A DNA stretch of 64,000 bases from Rhodospirillaceae bacterium (GCA_020638575.1 JACKIH010000003.1:2585501-2649500); one strand, 5' to 3'; positions 16,515 to 25,188 are shown, numbered from the stretch's first letter. The notes: a model not told the origin generated them from the sequence alone. Numbers and translations are program-made.

Positions 16515-16715
16515 TTACTGCACGACGTCCGGCTGGCTGGCCGGCGCCAGGTCCAGGATCGTGCGCGACGGCGGGTCGGTGTAGTCCGGATACAGGTCGT
16601 GCACGCGGCGATGGTCGCCGTAGTCGTAGAAGTTGCAGCCGGCCAGCGTCGCCGCCGCGGCCAGCGCCGCCGCCAGGACCGCCACCCGGCGGGAAGGAGA
16701 CGAACGATCCGCCAT
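16515..16715 (-). CDS. Small lipoprotein of unknown function
   Basis: A 66-residue precursor with a basic N-terminus, a hydrophobic stretch and the lipobox LAGC at residues 24-27, so Cys27 should be lipidated. The mature part is about 40 residues, rich in Tyr, Asp and Pro (NFYDYGDHRRVHDLYPDYTDPP) and has no recognised domain. GAGGAG precedes the ATG by about eight bases. It lies 96 bases downstream of glgE on the same strand. Small lipoproteins of this form are usually anchored in the inner or outer membrane. Confidence 0.75.
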   Translation of the reverse strand: MADRSSPSRRVAVLAAALAAAATLAGCNFYDYGDHRRVHDLYPDYTDPPSRTILDLAPASQPDVVQ

Positions 16716-16811
16716 TGCGCTTACTCCTCAGTTCGCAGTCCGTGGCAACATTGTTGGCTAACTGCTCTCATATCTGGCTTCTGCTGGCAAGCATTCGCCA
16801 CGCAAGGCTGG

Positions 16812-19061
16812 TCACTTCGGCTCGATCCGCCAGATGAACGCCGGGTGATTGTTGTCGATCCACACGTGCTGGTGCTTGCCGGTCCACTCGAAGCTGTAAC
16901 CGCCGATCAGCTCCTCCACCGTCACGGTGGCCCAGTCCGGCAGGTTGAGCTTCCACAGGGGCAGCTCGAAATGCGCTTCGTGCGGCCGGTGCGGGTCGAG
17001 ATTTACGGCGCACATCACGAAGTTCGAGCGATCCGCCGTGATCTTGCCGTAGACCAGAACGTTGTCGTCGTCGCTGGAATAGAACTCCAGATTTTCATAT
17101 TCCTGGAGGGCTGGATTGGTGTGGCGGATCATGTTGAGGCGGGTAATCCATTCACGAATATTGCCGGGACGGTCCCAGTCCCAGACCTTGTACTGGTACT
17201 TCTCGGAATTGAAGTATTCTTCCTTGCCCGGCACGGCTTCCGCCTCGCACAGCTCGAAGCCGTTGTAGATGCCGTAGGTGCTGTTGAGCGTGGCCGCCAG
17301 CACCGCGCGCTGCAGGAAGGCGGGGCGTCCGCCGGTCTGCAGGTGCAGCGGCAGGATGTCCGGCGTGTTGGCGAAGAAGTTGGCGCGCATGTACTCCTTG
17401 GCGTCCGACTGGGTCAGCTCCTCCAGGTACATCCTGAGGTCCCACTTGGTCGTCCGCCAGGTGAAGTAGCTGTACGACTGGGTGAAGCCCAGCTTGGCCA
17501 ACGCCTTCATCAGCTTGGGCCGGGTGAAGGCTTCCGCCAGGAAGATCGCCTCGGGATGGCGGTCCTGGATGTCGTGGATCAGCCACTCCCAGAACGGCAA
17601 CGCCTTGGTGTGGGGGTTGTCCACCCGGAAGATCTTGACGCCGTGGTCGATCCAGAACTGCACGATGTCGCGCAGCTCGATCCACAGGTCGGTCTTCGGC
17701 GTGGTGCCGTCGTGCTCGTAGAACTCGACGTTGACGATGTCCTCGTACTTCTTCGGCGGGTTTTCCGCATAGCGGATGGTGCCGTCCGGCCGCCACTTGA
17801 ACCAGTCGGGATGCTGCTTGATCCACGGGTGGTCGGGCGAGCACTGGATGGCGAAGTCGATGGCCACCTCCATGCCCTGGCGGTTCACCGCTTTGACGAA
17901 GCGGTCGAAGTCGGCCAGCGTGCCCCATTCGGGGTTCACCGCCATGTGCCCGCCGGCGTCCGACCCGATGGCGTAGGGGCTGCCGGGGTCGCCCGGTCCC
18001 GCCGTCAGGGAGTTGTTGCGGCCCTTGCGGTTGGTGACGCCGATGGGGTGGTGGGGGACGATATAGACGACGTCGAAGCCCATGCCCTTGATGTAGTCCA
18101 GGCGGCCGATGCACTCGTCCACCGTGGCGCCGCGCATGGGGTTGGTGCCTTGGGAGCGCCAGAACATCTCGTACCAGGTGCCGAAGCGGGCGCGCTCGCG
18201 GTCGACGATGCAGGCGAGTTCGTGCTGGTACTGGGTGAGCCCGGCGCGCAGCCCGACCCGCCGCATCATGGTCTGCACGGACTGGGCGGAGACCAGGTCG
18301 AACAACGCGCCGGGGTTGCCGCCGGCGGCGTCGAGCTGGTCGGTCAATGCCATCAGCGACTTGTGGTCGGTGCCGCGCGCGCTGTCCCGCGCATCATCGA
18401 TGAGCTGACGCAGTTCCAGCAGTTCCACGTCGATGGGCTGGCCCACATTGGCCTTTTTCACCATGTCGGTGAGCAGCGACTGGTAGGGATCGACCCAGGC
18501 ATCGATGGTGTAGCGGTAGCGGCCCAGCCGCTCGACCTTGAAGCTGCCGCCCCAGCGGTCATTGTCCATGAAGGTCATGGCCGCCTCGTGCCAGCTTCCC
18601 TCGTGCTCGTGGCGGTAGCGGATGCAAGCGGCCACCTTGGCGTGGCCATCGGCGACGATGTCGGCTTGAACGGTGATGGCGTCGCCCACCTCGCGCTTGA
18701 TGGGGAAGCGGCCGCCGTCGATCTCCGGCGTCACGGCTTCGATGACGAAGCGGAAGGGGGCGAGATGGCGCAGCCGCGCCTCGCTTTCCTGGCTGAGCGT
18801 GCTGCGGCCGGCCGGCGCGGCGGCCGGCTTGGCCTTGGGGGCGGCGGCGGGAGCCTTGGGGGCCGGGGAGGCCGGCTGCTCGGCCATGGGCGGTGCGGCG
18901 GCCGGGGCTGCAGACGGCGCTGGCTTCGCCGGGACGGCGGCAGGCTGGGGCGTGGCGGTCGCTGCGGCCTGGGGAGCCTCCGGAGGGGCGGCGTCGGGCG
19001 CTGCGGCGGATGCATCCGGCTTCGCTGCCACCTTGGCGGCGGGGGCCTTGGTGCTGGACAT
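16812..19061 (-). CDS. glgE: Alpha-1,4-glucan:maltose-1-phosphate maltosyltransferase GlgE
   Basis: A 749-residue GH13-family enzyme that transfers maltose from maltose 1-phosphate to alpha-glucan (EC 2.4.99.16). After an unusual Ala/Pro-rich stretch (residues 1-80) come the N-terminal DUF3416 domain (FRFVIEAVTPEIDGGRFPIKREVG), the catalytic barrel with YIVPHHPIG, the nucleophile Asp481 in FRVDNPHTK and the acid Glu510 in LAEAF, and a C-terminal beta domain ending GKHQHVWIDNNHPAFIW. The start at 19061 follows GAGGAGAGACC. No treS, pep2 or glgB partner is in the window, so the maltose 1-phosphate source must be elsewhere. Divergent from the DUF2332 gene. Confidence 0.93.
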   Translation of the reverse strand: MSSTKAPAAKVAAKPDASAAAPDAAPPEAPQAAATATPQPAAVPAKPAPSAAPAAAPPMAEQPASPAPKAPAAAPKAKPAAAPAGRSTLSQESEARLRHLAPFRFVIEAVTPEIDGGRFPIKREVGDAITVQADIVADGHAKVAACIRYRHEHEGSWHEAAMTFMDNDRWGGSFKVERLGRYRYTIDAWVDPYQSLLTDMVKKANVGQPIDVELLELRQLIDDARDSARGTDHKSLMALTDQLDAAGGNPGALFDLVSAQSVQTMMRRVGLRAGLTQYQHELACIVDRERARFGTWYEMFWRSQGTNPMRGATVDECIGRLDYIKGMGFDVVYIVPHHPIGVTNRKGRNNSLTAGPGDPGSPYAIGSDAGGHMAVNPEWGTLADFDRFVKAVNRQGMEVAIDFAIQCSPDHPWIKQHPDWFKWRPDGTIRYAENPPKKYEDIVNVEFYEHDGTTPKTDLWIELRDIVQFWIDHGVKIFRVDNPHTKALPFWEWLIHDIQDRHPEAIFLAEAFTRPKLMKALAKLGFTQSYSYFTWRTTKWDLRMYLEELTQSDAKEYMRANFFANTPDILPLHLQTGGRPAFLQRAVLAATLNSTYGIYNGFELCEAEAVPGKEEYFNSEKYQYKVWDWDRPGNIREWITRLNMIRHTNPALQEYENLEFYSSDDDNVLVYGKITADRSNFVMCAVNLDPHRPHEAHFELPLWKLNLPDWATVTVEELIGGYSFEWTGKHQHVWIDNNHPAFIWRIEPK

Positions 19062-19195
19062 CGGTCTCTCCTCGGTGGTCCCGAATCGCCCCCCAATCTG
19101 GACTGTTTCGCGGCGTCCGGCCAGATGGGAGGAGGGGGTGGCGGTGTCTTCGCCGATCACCCGCACGTTGTCCAGAGGGGTAGGATATACGCGCA

Positions 19196-20242
19196 ATGGC
19201 AGTGGCAGGGGACGGCGGCAACTCTCGATTCGATCGCCTAATGCCGGGGCCGGACAGCAGGGTCCGCAGCGGCACCGATGCCGGGATCCACGCCGTGACC
19301 GCGGACCGCTACCGCCGGTTTGCGGCGGAAGCCGACGGTCGTTGCAGGCTCTACGTGGACCTGGCAGGCGCCGTGGCCGACGACGATGCCCTGCTTGCCT
19401 TCCTGGCGGCCCAGCCGGAGGAGCGGCGCCAGCCGAACCTGTTCCTGGCCGCGGTGCGCTGGGTGGCGGGGGTGCCGGCGGACGGGGCCGCATTGCGACA
19501 AGCCGTCGCCCGGCACGGTGCCGCCATCGCCGCGGTCATGCGCGCCCGCACCACCCAGACCAACGAGCCGGGGCGCTGTGCCGTCCTGCTGCCGGCGCTG
19601 GCGCGGCTGCCGGGACCGCTGGCGCTGCTGGAAGTGGGGGCGTCGGCCGGGCTGTGCCTGCTGCCCGACCGCTACGGCTATCGCTATGGCGGCACGCTGT
19701 TGGCGCCGCCGACCGCCGATGCACCGGTGTTCGACTGCGCAGCCAATGCCGCCACACCGGTGCCGGCGGCACTGCCCCAGGTGGTGTGGCGCGCGGGGCT
19801 GGACCTCAATCCATTGGACGTGGGCTCGCACGATGACATGGCGTGGCTGGAAACCCTGGTGTGGCCAGGCCAGGACGCACGGGCGGAGCGCCTGCGCGCC
19901 GCCATCGCCTTCGCCCGGCGCGATCCGCCGCGGGTGATCCGGGGCGATCTGCTGACCGATCTGGAGTCGCTGGCCGCCCAGGCGCCGGCCGAAGCGACCC
20001 TGGTGGTCTTTCACACCGCCGTTCTGGCCTATGTGCGCGACGGTCAGGCACGCCAGCGCTTCGCCGACACCGTGGCACGCTCGCGCGCGGTGTGGATCTG
20101 CAACGAGTGGCGCGAGGTGTTTCCCGGCTGGGCCGACAGTGCGCCGCCGGCCCCGCACCCCAACAGCTTTCTCCTGGCCGTCGACGGCCGCCCGGTCGCC
20201 TGGACCCAGCCCCACGGCCAGGCCATCGACTGGTTCGGGTGA
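19196..20242 (+). CDS. DUF2332 family protein
   Basis: A 348-residue protein of the DUF2332 family. Recognisable blocks are VTADRYRRFAAEADGRCRLY near the N-terminus, RTTQTNEPGRCAVLLPALA, LLEVGASAGLCLLPDRYGYRYG (resembling an SAM-binding glycine motif), and VVFHTAVLAYV with ICNEWREVFP. The GASAGL block suggests a methyltransferase-like fold, but no activity is known. Start ATG at 19196 lies 134 bases from glgE, in divergent orientation; MPGPDSR at 19241 is an alternative start since residues 1-30 look unconserved. Confidence 0.85.
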   Translation: MAVAGDGGNSRFDRLMPGPDSRVRSGTDAGIHAVTADRYRRFAAEADGRCRLYVDLAGAVADDDALLAFLAAQPEERRQPNLFLAAVRWVAGVPADGAALRQAVARHGAAIAAVMRARTTQTNEPGRCAVLLPALARLPGPLALLEVGASAGLCLLPDRYGYRYGGTLLAPPTADAPVFDCAANAATPVPAALPQVVWRAGLDLNPLDVGSHDDMAWLETLVWPGQDARAERLRAAIAFARRDPPRVIRGDLLTDLESLAAQAPAEATLVVFHTAVLAYVRDGQARQRFADTVARSRAVWICNEWREVFPGWADSAPPAPHPNSFLLAVDGRPVAWTQPHGQAIDWFG

Positions 20243-20267
20243 GCGGGACGGCCGCCGGGTCCAGCCT

Positions 20268-20888
20268 TCAGAGTGGCTGCCCAGCAGCCATCCAAGCTTG
20301 CATATCGGCGAGGAGTTCGTTCGTCTGGCGCTCCCGGATGTCCGGATCGGACCAACTTTCGGCTCGCAGACGTTTCCAGTTCCATTCCTGGAAATCGTCA
20401 TAGGCATCGAGAATCCTGCTTGGCCCCGGAAGTCGTAGCCCGCAGTTCAAAGCCAGCCAATTGCGCAATTGTTTGACTGCCTTTTGATAATCGCCGTTGT
20501 GATCCTTGATATCCAAGCCGGCGATGTCCGACAATGCGGCGCGATAGCGGAATGGATGCTCTTCCAGGATCAGGATTTTCTTGCTGCCATGTTCGCCTTT
20601 GGCAAAGCGGCGATAGGCATAGTCGATGCCCAGTTCGAACGGCATGTTCAGTCGGTAGTGTTCCCCGACCGCGCCGGCTTGGCAGCGGCTCAAGTCATGG
20701 ACGGAGAGCTTGGACGACTCGATCAGTTCAATAATCTTATCCAGGCGGTATTCCCCGGAATCACTTCTTTCCTTCGCCAAACGCGGCGTCAATCCCGCAT
20801 ACACAGCACAGAACAGAAGCGCCTGGAGTATGGGTTCGTAGTCTTCGTCGAATGGGCAATTGATGAATATGCTTGTTTCGAATGTCAC
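20268..20888 (-). CDS. TIR/deoxyribosyltransferase-like predicted nucleotide-binding protein
   Basis: A 206-residue protein of a family often called nucleotide-binding but without a proven function. Motifs that suggest a Rossmann-like TIR or nucleoside deoxyribosyltransferase-type fold are FINCPFDEDY (residues 8-17), the loop ERSDSGE (40-46), the strand SVHDLSR (62-68), and NMPFELGIDY (81-90) with an Asp/Glu pair of the kind that cleaves N-glycosidic bonds. The GTG at 20888 is preferred; a TTG at 20900 directly follows the stop of the upstream DUF2188 gene. The two are clearly co-transcribed. Codon use is AT-richer than in the neighbours, pointing to transfer. A NADase or nucleotide hydrolase role is inference. 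Confidence 0.6.
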   Translation of the reverse strand: MTFETSIFINCPFDEDYEPILQALLFCAVYAGLTPRLAKERSDSGEYRLDKIIELIESSKLSVHDLSRCQAGAVGEHYRLNMPFELGIDYAYRRFAKGEHGSKKILILEEHPFRYRAALSDIAGLDIKDHNGDYQKAVKQLRNWLALNCGLRLPGPSRILDAYDDFQEWNWKRLRAESWSDPDIRERQTNELLADMQAWMAAGQPL

Positions 20889-20900
20889 GCCCGCACGCAA

Positions 20901-21125
20901 CTATCCCTTAGGCGGGAACCGGTCGGTTCCATAGGAGTCTCTCTGGCGAATTCTGCCGTCCTTGCCGTGGATGTACAGTTCGGTGCGCTGGTTGCGGGCG
21001 ATCTCCCGCCCGTGCTCAATTGCTTCTTCTTGTGTCTCGTAGACGCCGCTCGCACGGGATGCGCCTGCCTTGCGGACACTCCATTTTCCCCCGCGCGGGG
21101 CGACGTGCTGGCCCTTCACGCCCAT
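20901..21125 (-). CDS. DUF2188 small protein
   Basis: A 74-residue protein matching the DUF2188 family: QHVAPRGGKWSVRKAGASRASGVYETQEEAIEHGREIARNQ, then LYIHGKDGRIRQRDSYG and the ending FPPKG. The fold is a short beta-alpha-beta unit and the function is unknown. ATG at 21125 is chosen because GAGG lies about nine bases upstream; 21134 and 21149 are alternatives. Its stop codon is 12 bases before the GTG of the nucleotide-binding gene, so the two form an operon. DUF2188 genes often accompany other stress or accessory genes, and the base composition here differs from the flanking chromosome. Confidence 0.8.
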   Translation of the reverse strand: MGVKGQHVAPRGGKWSVRKAGASRASGVYETQEEAIEHGREIARNQRTELYIHGKDGRIRQRDSYGTDRFPPKG

Positions 21126-21292
21126 TGGATTCATCCTCGTTCGGGGCATTGTTCGTTCTTGGCAGTATATGAGAATCTGATGCCGCGAGGCGAGTCCGGA
21201 CGCCAGTTCGCCTGAGCGTGCGGCGAGTCAGACATGGTTTACAACGCCCGTGGGATCGGAGATCAGTCTCGATCCTGTCTCCTTCGGTGCCG

Positions 21293-22267
21293 ATGTTCCT
21301 CTTCGATCCGCCCGTCTCCCACGCCGCCTTGCTGCTGCTGGCGCTCAGCCTCGATGGCGTGCTGGGCGAACCCGCCTGGGCCTGGGGCCGCATCGGCCAT
21401 CCGGTCACTTGGCTGGGCCGCGCCATCGCCTTTGCCGACAGGCGGCTCAACCGCGACACCGATGCGCCCGGCCGGCGCCTGGCGCTGGGAGCGGCCGCGG
21501 CCCTTGCGGCCATCGTTGCGGCGGCGGGCCTGGGAACGCTGCTGACGATCGCTTTCGCACACCTGCCCCTGGGCTGGCTGCTGGAGCTGGCGGTGGTGGC
21601 GGTGCTGCTGGCCTTCCGCAGCCTCTACGACCACGTGGCCGCGGTGGCCGACGGGCTCGACCGCGGCCTGGCAGACGGGCGCCGCGCCGTCGCCCACATC
21701 GTCGGCCGCGATCCCGACAGCCTGGACGGGCCCGGCGTCGCCCGCGCCGGCCTGGAAAGCCTGGCGGAGAATTTTTCCGATGGCGTGGTGGCGCCGGCCT
21801 TTTGGTATCTCGTGCTCGGCCTGCCGGGCCTGTTCGCCTACAAGGCGATCAACACGCTGGACAGCCAGATCGGCCACCGCACGCCGCGCCACCTGCTGTT
21901 CGGCCGGGTGGCCGCGCGCATCGACGATGGCGCCAACTGGCTGCCGGCACGCCTGGCGGCGGCCCTGTTCGCCGCCGCCGCCCTGGACCGGCCGCGCCGC
22001 GCGTTCATGGCCTTGCGGGCGGCGTGGCGCGATGCCGGCCAGCACCGCTCGGTCAATGCCGGCTGGCCGGAAGCCGCCATGGCCGGCGTGCTGGGGGTGC
22101 GGCTGGCGGGACCGCGGCGCTACCACGGCGAACTGGTGGCCGATGCCTGGATGGGCACCGGCCGGGCCGAGGCGACGGCGGCGGACATCCGCGCCGGCCT
22201 GGAGCTGACCCTGCGCGCCGGGCTGGTGCTGGCCGCCGTCTGCCTGGTGCTGGCGCTGGCGGCGTAG
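21293..22267 (+). CDS. cbiB: Adenosylcobinamide-phosphate synthase CbiB/CobD
   Basis: A 324-residue polytopic inner-membrane protein that attaches aminopropanol (or its phosphate) to adenosylcobyric acid in cobalamin biosynthesis (EC 6.3.1.10). Family blocks are GEPAWAWGRIGHPVTWLGR, GLESLAENFSDGVVAPAFWYLVLGLPG, and KAINTLDSQIGHRTPRHLLFGRVAARIDDGANWLPAR. Four or five hydrophobic segments are present. The ATG at 21293 is chosen because the family begins with a short hydrophobic helix; upstream codons are not conserved. No other cobalamin gene is visible, so the pathway is split across the genome. Confidence 0.92.
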   Translation: MFLFDPPVSHAALLLLALSLDGVLGEPAWAWGRIGHPVTWLGRAIAFADRRLNRDTDAPGRRLALGAAAALAAIVAAAGLGTLLTIAFAHLPLGWLLELAVVAVLLAFRSLYDHVAAVADGLDRGLADGRRAVAHIVGRDPDSLDGPGVARAGLESLAENFSDGVVAPAFWYLVLGLPGLFAYKAINTLDSQIGHRTPRHLLFGRVAARIDDGANWLPARLAAALFAAAALDRPRRAFMALRAAWRDAGQHRSVNAGWPEAAMAGVLGVRLAGPRRYHGELVADAWMGTGRAEATAADIRAGLELTLRAGLVLAAVCLVLALAA

Positions 22268-22358
22268 CGGGGCACCGGCCCGTCCTCGCGAAATCGTGCG
22301 TGCTCTAAGGAATGGGCGGCGGTCTATGGTGGGGGCTCACCGAGCCGGGACGTCGCCG

Positions 22359-23186
22359 ATGCCCTTCTGCGCTACCGCCCTTCGCCGCGCCGCCCTGGCG
22401 CTGGTCCTCGCCCTCGCGGCCGCCCCGGCGCTCGCCTGCGGGCCCGCCAGCGACTGCGCCGTGGGCGACCGCATCTATCGCATCCGCCTGCCGGAAGGGG
22501 CCGCGGCGGGCACGCCCATCGGGGCCGTGGTGTTCGCCCACGGCTATCGCGGCACGGCGGCCGGCGTCATGGGCAACGCGCGGCTGGGCCGGGCGATTTC
22601 CGACCTCGGCCTGGCGCTGATCGCGCCGCAAGCGGCGGAACACGACTGGTCGATCGCCAATGCGCCCTCCCACAGCACCAGCCCCGCGGTCGACGAGCCG
22701 GCCTATTTCGCAGCCGTCGTCGCCGATGCCGTGGAGCGCTTCGGCATCGACCCCGACCGGGTGTTCATGGCCGGATTTTCCGCCGGCGGCATGGTGACGT
22801 GGACGCTCGCCTGCTTCAGCGGCGACCTGTTCGCCGGGTTCGTTCCCATCTCCGGCACCTTCTGGGCGCCGGTGCCGGAAAGCTGCCCCAGCGCGCCGGT
22901 CAACCTGGTGCACATCCACGGTACCGACGATCCCGTGGTGCCGATGGCCGGCCGCGCCATCGCCGAGACCCGCCAGGGCGACCTGGCCGACGCCTTCGCC
23001 CTGTTCCTGGCGGCCGGCGACTTCACCGAAGACGGCAGCGAGACGGCCGGCGATCTCGACTGCACCCGCTGGATCAACCCCGCAGGCCGGTTGATGGAGC
23101 TGTGCCTGCACCCCGGCGGCCACCGCTACGAGGCCGACGAGGTCACCCATGCGCTGGAGGTGTTGGACGCCGCGCGAGAGCGTTGA
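22359..23186 (+). CDS. Secreted alpha/beta-hydrolase, PHB depolymerase/esterase (LpqC-like)
   Basis: A 275-residue exported esterase. Residues 1-25 form a signal peptide (LRRAALALVLALAAAPALA). The catalytic triad is visible as Ser in GFSAGG, Asp in HGTDDPVVP and His in HPGGHRY; FAHGYRGTAAGVMG is the oxyanion-hole region. Three cysteine-rich spots (ACGPASDC, DCTRW, ELCLH) suggest disulfides. It resembles extracellular polyhydroxybutyrate depolymerases and feruloyl esterases of the LpqC family; the substrate is unknown, and lack of a starch- or PHA-binding domain argues for soluble oligoesters. Its stop codon is immediately followed by a palindromic repeat. Confidence 0.8.
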   Translation: MPFCATALRRAALALVLALAAAPALACGPASDCAVGDRIYRIRLPEGAAAGTPIGAVVFAHGYRGTAAGVMGNARLGRAISDLGLALIAPQAAEHDWSIANAPSHSTSPAVDEPAYFAAVVADAVERFGIDPDRVFMAGFSAGGMVTWTLACFSGDLFAGFVPISGTFWAPVPESCPSAPVNLVHIHGTDDPVVPMAGRAIAETRQGDLADAFALFLAAGDFTEDGSETAGDLDCTRWINPAGRLMELCLHPGGHRYEADEVTHALEVLDAARER

Positions 23187-23277
23187 CCGCGCCAGCCCTC
23201 ACCGCCACCCGGCTACCCAAGCCTCTGTAAAATATTGGGGGGCCGGGTGGGGGTGAGGGCTGGAACCGACTGAACAG
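23187..23277. repeat. Dispersed palindromic repeat, copy B
   Basis: Arms at 23193-23220 (CAGCCCTCACC...CTACCCAA) and 23235-23262 (TTGGGGGG...GAGGGCTG) enclose a 14-base AT-rich loop, and the element ends GGAACCGACTGAAC as in copy D. It fills the space between two convergent genes and could serve as a bidirectional terminator. Confidence 0.8.
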
Positions 23278-23278
23278 C

Positions 23279-24049
23279 CTAGATCCGCCAGCCCCAGTGG
23301 ATGGCGGCGATACCGGCCGACAGGTTCTCCCAGCGCACCCGCTTCAGCCCCGCCGCTTCCATGCGGCTCGCCAGCTCCTCCTGGGCGGGGAACTTGCGGA
23401 TGCTCTCAACCAGATAGGCATAGGCGTCGCGGTCCTGGGCCACCGCGCGGCCGATCTCCGGGATCACCCGGAAGGAATAGAGATCGTAGAGCCGGCGCAG
23501 CGCGGCGGACCGCACGCGGCTGAATTCCAGGCAGTAGAACAGGCCGCCCGGCTTCAGCACCCGGTGGGCTTCCGCCAGCGCGTCGTCGATGCGCGCCACG
23601 TTGCGCAGGCCGAAGGCGATGGTCACGCGGTCGACGGAGCGGTCGGCGATGGGCAGTTTCTCGGCATCCCCCACCGCGTAGCTGAGGCCGCCGACCATGC
23701 TGGCATCGATGGAGCGGTCGCGGCCGACGCGCACCATGGCCGGCGTCAGGTCGCACAGGATGGCGCGGGCGCCGCGGCCCTCGGCGTCGGTGCCGGCGCG
23801 CTTCAGGAAGCGCCTGGCGATGTCGCCGGTGCCGCCGGCCACGTCGAGCAGAAGCTGGCCCGGCCGCGGCCGCATGGAGGCCACGAAATGGTCCTTCCAC
23901 AGCCGGTGGATGCCGCCCGACATGACGTCGTTCATCAGGTCGTAGCGCGCGGCCACCCGGTCGAACACGTCGCGCACCAGGCCCGGCTTTTCCGTCGGGT
24001 CGACATGCCGGTCGCCGAACCATTCGGCTTCGCGATTGCGCTCTGTCAT
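23279..24049 (-). CDS. ubiE: Ubiquinone/menaquinone C-methyltransferase UbiE
   Basis: A 256-residue SAM-dependent methyltransferase acting on the quinone ring (EC 2.1.1.163/201) in respiratory quinone synthesis. The signature YDLMNDVMSGGIHRLWK is at residues 36-52, followed by the SAM motif LLDVAGGTGDIARRFL, then YAVGDAEKLPIADRSVDRVTIAFGLRNV and VLKPGGLFYCLEFSRV. The C-terminus ends LSAGIAAIHWGWRI, as usual. Start ATG at 24049. It is divergent from mutM across 83 bases. In many relatives ubiB follows; here the position is taken by a convergent esterase gene. Confidence 0.96.
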   Translation of the reverse strand: MTERNREAEWFGDRHVDPTEKPGLVRDVFDRVAARYDLMNDVMSGGIHRLWKDHFVASMRPRPGQLLLDVAGGTGDIARRFLKRAGTDAEGRGARAILCDLTPAMVRVGRDRSIDASMVGGLSYAVGDAEKLPIADRSVDRVTIAFGLRNVARIDDALAEAHRVLKPGGLFYCLEFSRVRSAALRRLYDLYSFRVIPEIGRAVAQDRDAYAYLVESIRKFPAQEELASRMEAAGLKRVRWENLSAGIAAIHWGWRI

Positions 24050-24132
24050 GCTGGCGGTCCTCTTCGTACCCGGGCCGGACGATAGTCCCGGGGACGCGGG
24101 TTTGCTAGATCGCGGGCGACGTGTGAGGAGCC

Positions 24133-24975
24133 ATGCCGGAACTGCCGGAAGTGGAGACGGTGCGCCGCGGCCTGGAGCGCGTGCTTCTGGGCCGCCGGCT
24201 GGTGCGCGTGGTGCAGCGCCGGCCGGACCTGCGCGCGCCCCTGCCCCCCGCCTTTGCCGAGCGGCTCACCGGCCGCACCGTGCGGACTTTGCGGCGGCGG
24301 GGCAAATACATGCTGATCGACCTGGACGACGGCCAGGTGTGGCTGGTGCATCTCGGCATGTCCGGCTCCATGACGGTGGGGCCGGCCGATGCCCGGCCGC
24401 CCGGCGCCCACGATCATGTGGCGGTGGACACCGATGGCGGCGTGCGGGTGACCTACGCCGACGCCAGGCGCTTCGGCACCATGGACCTGTTCCCCGCCGC
24501 CGCGGAGGCGGCCCACCCGCTGCTCGCCCGCATGGGCCCGGAACCGCTCGATCCCGGCTTTACGGCCGATGTGCTGGCGGCGGCCCTGGCCGGGCGCATC
24601 ACGCCCATCAAGGCGGCCCTGCTGGACCAGCGCACGGTGGCCGGAATCGGCAACATCTATGCCTGCGAAGCGCTGTTCCGCGCCCGCCTGTCGCCCCGCC
24701 GGCTGGCGGCGACGGTGGTGGGCCGGCGGGCGGAGCGCCTGGTGGCGGCCATCCGGGCGGTGCTGGCCGAGGCCATCGCCGCCGGCGGCTCCAGCCTGCG
24801 CGACTATGTGCAGGCGAGCGGCGAGCTGGGCTATTTCCAGCATGCCTGGGCGGTCTACGGCCGCGAGGGCGAGCGCTGCCCCGGCTGTACCTGCGATGTG
24901 GCGCGCACGGGCGGCATCCGGCGCATCCAGCAAGCCGGCCGCAGCACGTTCTATTGTACCGCCCGCCAGCGCTGA
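24133..24975 (+). CDS. mutM: Formamidopyrimidine-DNA glycosylase MutM (Fpg), atypical zinc finger
   Basis: A 280-residue bifunctional glycosylase/AP lyase that removes oxidised purines such as 8-oxoguanine (EC 3.2.2.23). The N-terminal PELPEVETVRRGL contains the catalytic Pro2 and Glu3; the catalytic Lys is in RRRGKYML, and the helix-two-turn-helix is VAGIGNIYACEALFRARLSP. The C-terminal zinc finger is abnormal: Cys249 and Cys252 are followed by Cys275, but the fourth ligand position holds Arg278 (FYCTARQR instead of FYCxxCQ), and the spacing between pairs is longer than usual. Cys254 is a possible substitute. The start is a good MPELPEVE. The enoyl-CoA hydratase gene follows. Confidence 0.95.
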   Translation: MPELPEVETVRRGLERVLLGRRLVRVVQRRPDLRAPLPPAFAERLTGRTVRTLRRRGKYMLIDLDDGQVWLVHLGMSGSMTVGPADARPPGAHDHVAVDTDGGVRVTYADARRFGTMDLFPAAAEAAHPLLARMGPEPLDPGFTADVLAAALAGRITPIKAALLDQRTVAGIGNIYACEALFRARLSPRRLAATVVGRRAERLVAAIRAVLAEAIAAGGSSLRDYVQASGELGYFQHAWAVYGREGERCPGCTCDVARTGGIRRIQQAGRSTFYCTARQR

Positions 24976-25188
24976 GAAAGCCGCGTCGGCCGCCTGCCGC
25001 GGCGCCGGCTTTCAAGGCAGGGTAGAAGATCGCCCGGCCGGACGGGTGGTGCGCGCCGCGGCCACAGTGCCGAAAACGGCTCTCAGCGTGGCGCGCAGCC
25101 TAGGCTATTGCGCACCGCAACAAAGCTGGGGCAATAGACGCGCGGTTGCACCAATAGGCCGGCAACGCAGACGGGAGGCCCTCTGACC

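Noticed and set aside
15303..19241. A 1312-codon plus-strand frame
   Set aside because: It is antisense to MaoC, PhzF, the lipoprotein and glgE, all of which have clear motifs; its sequence is low-complexity His/Gly/Val/Arg typical of GC-rich antisense.
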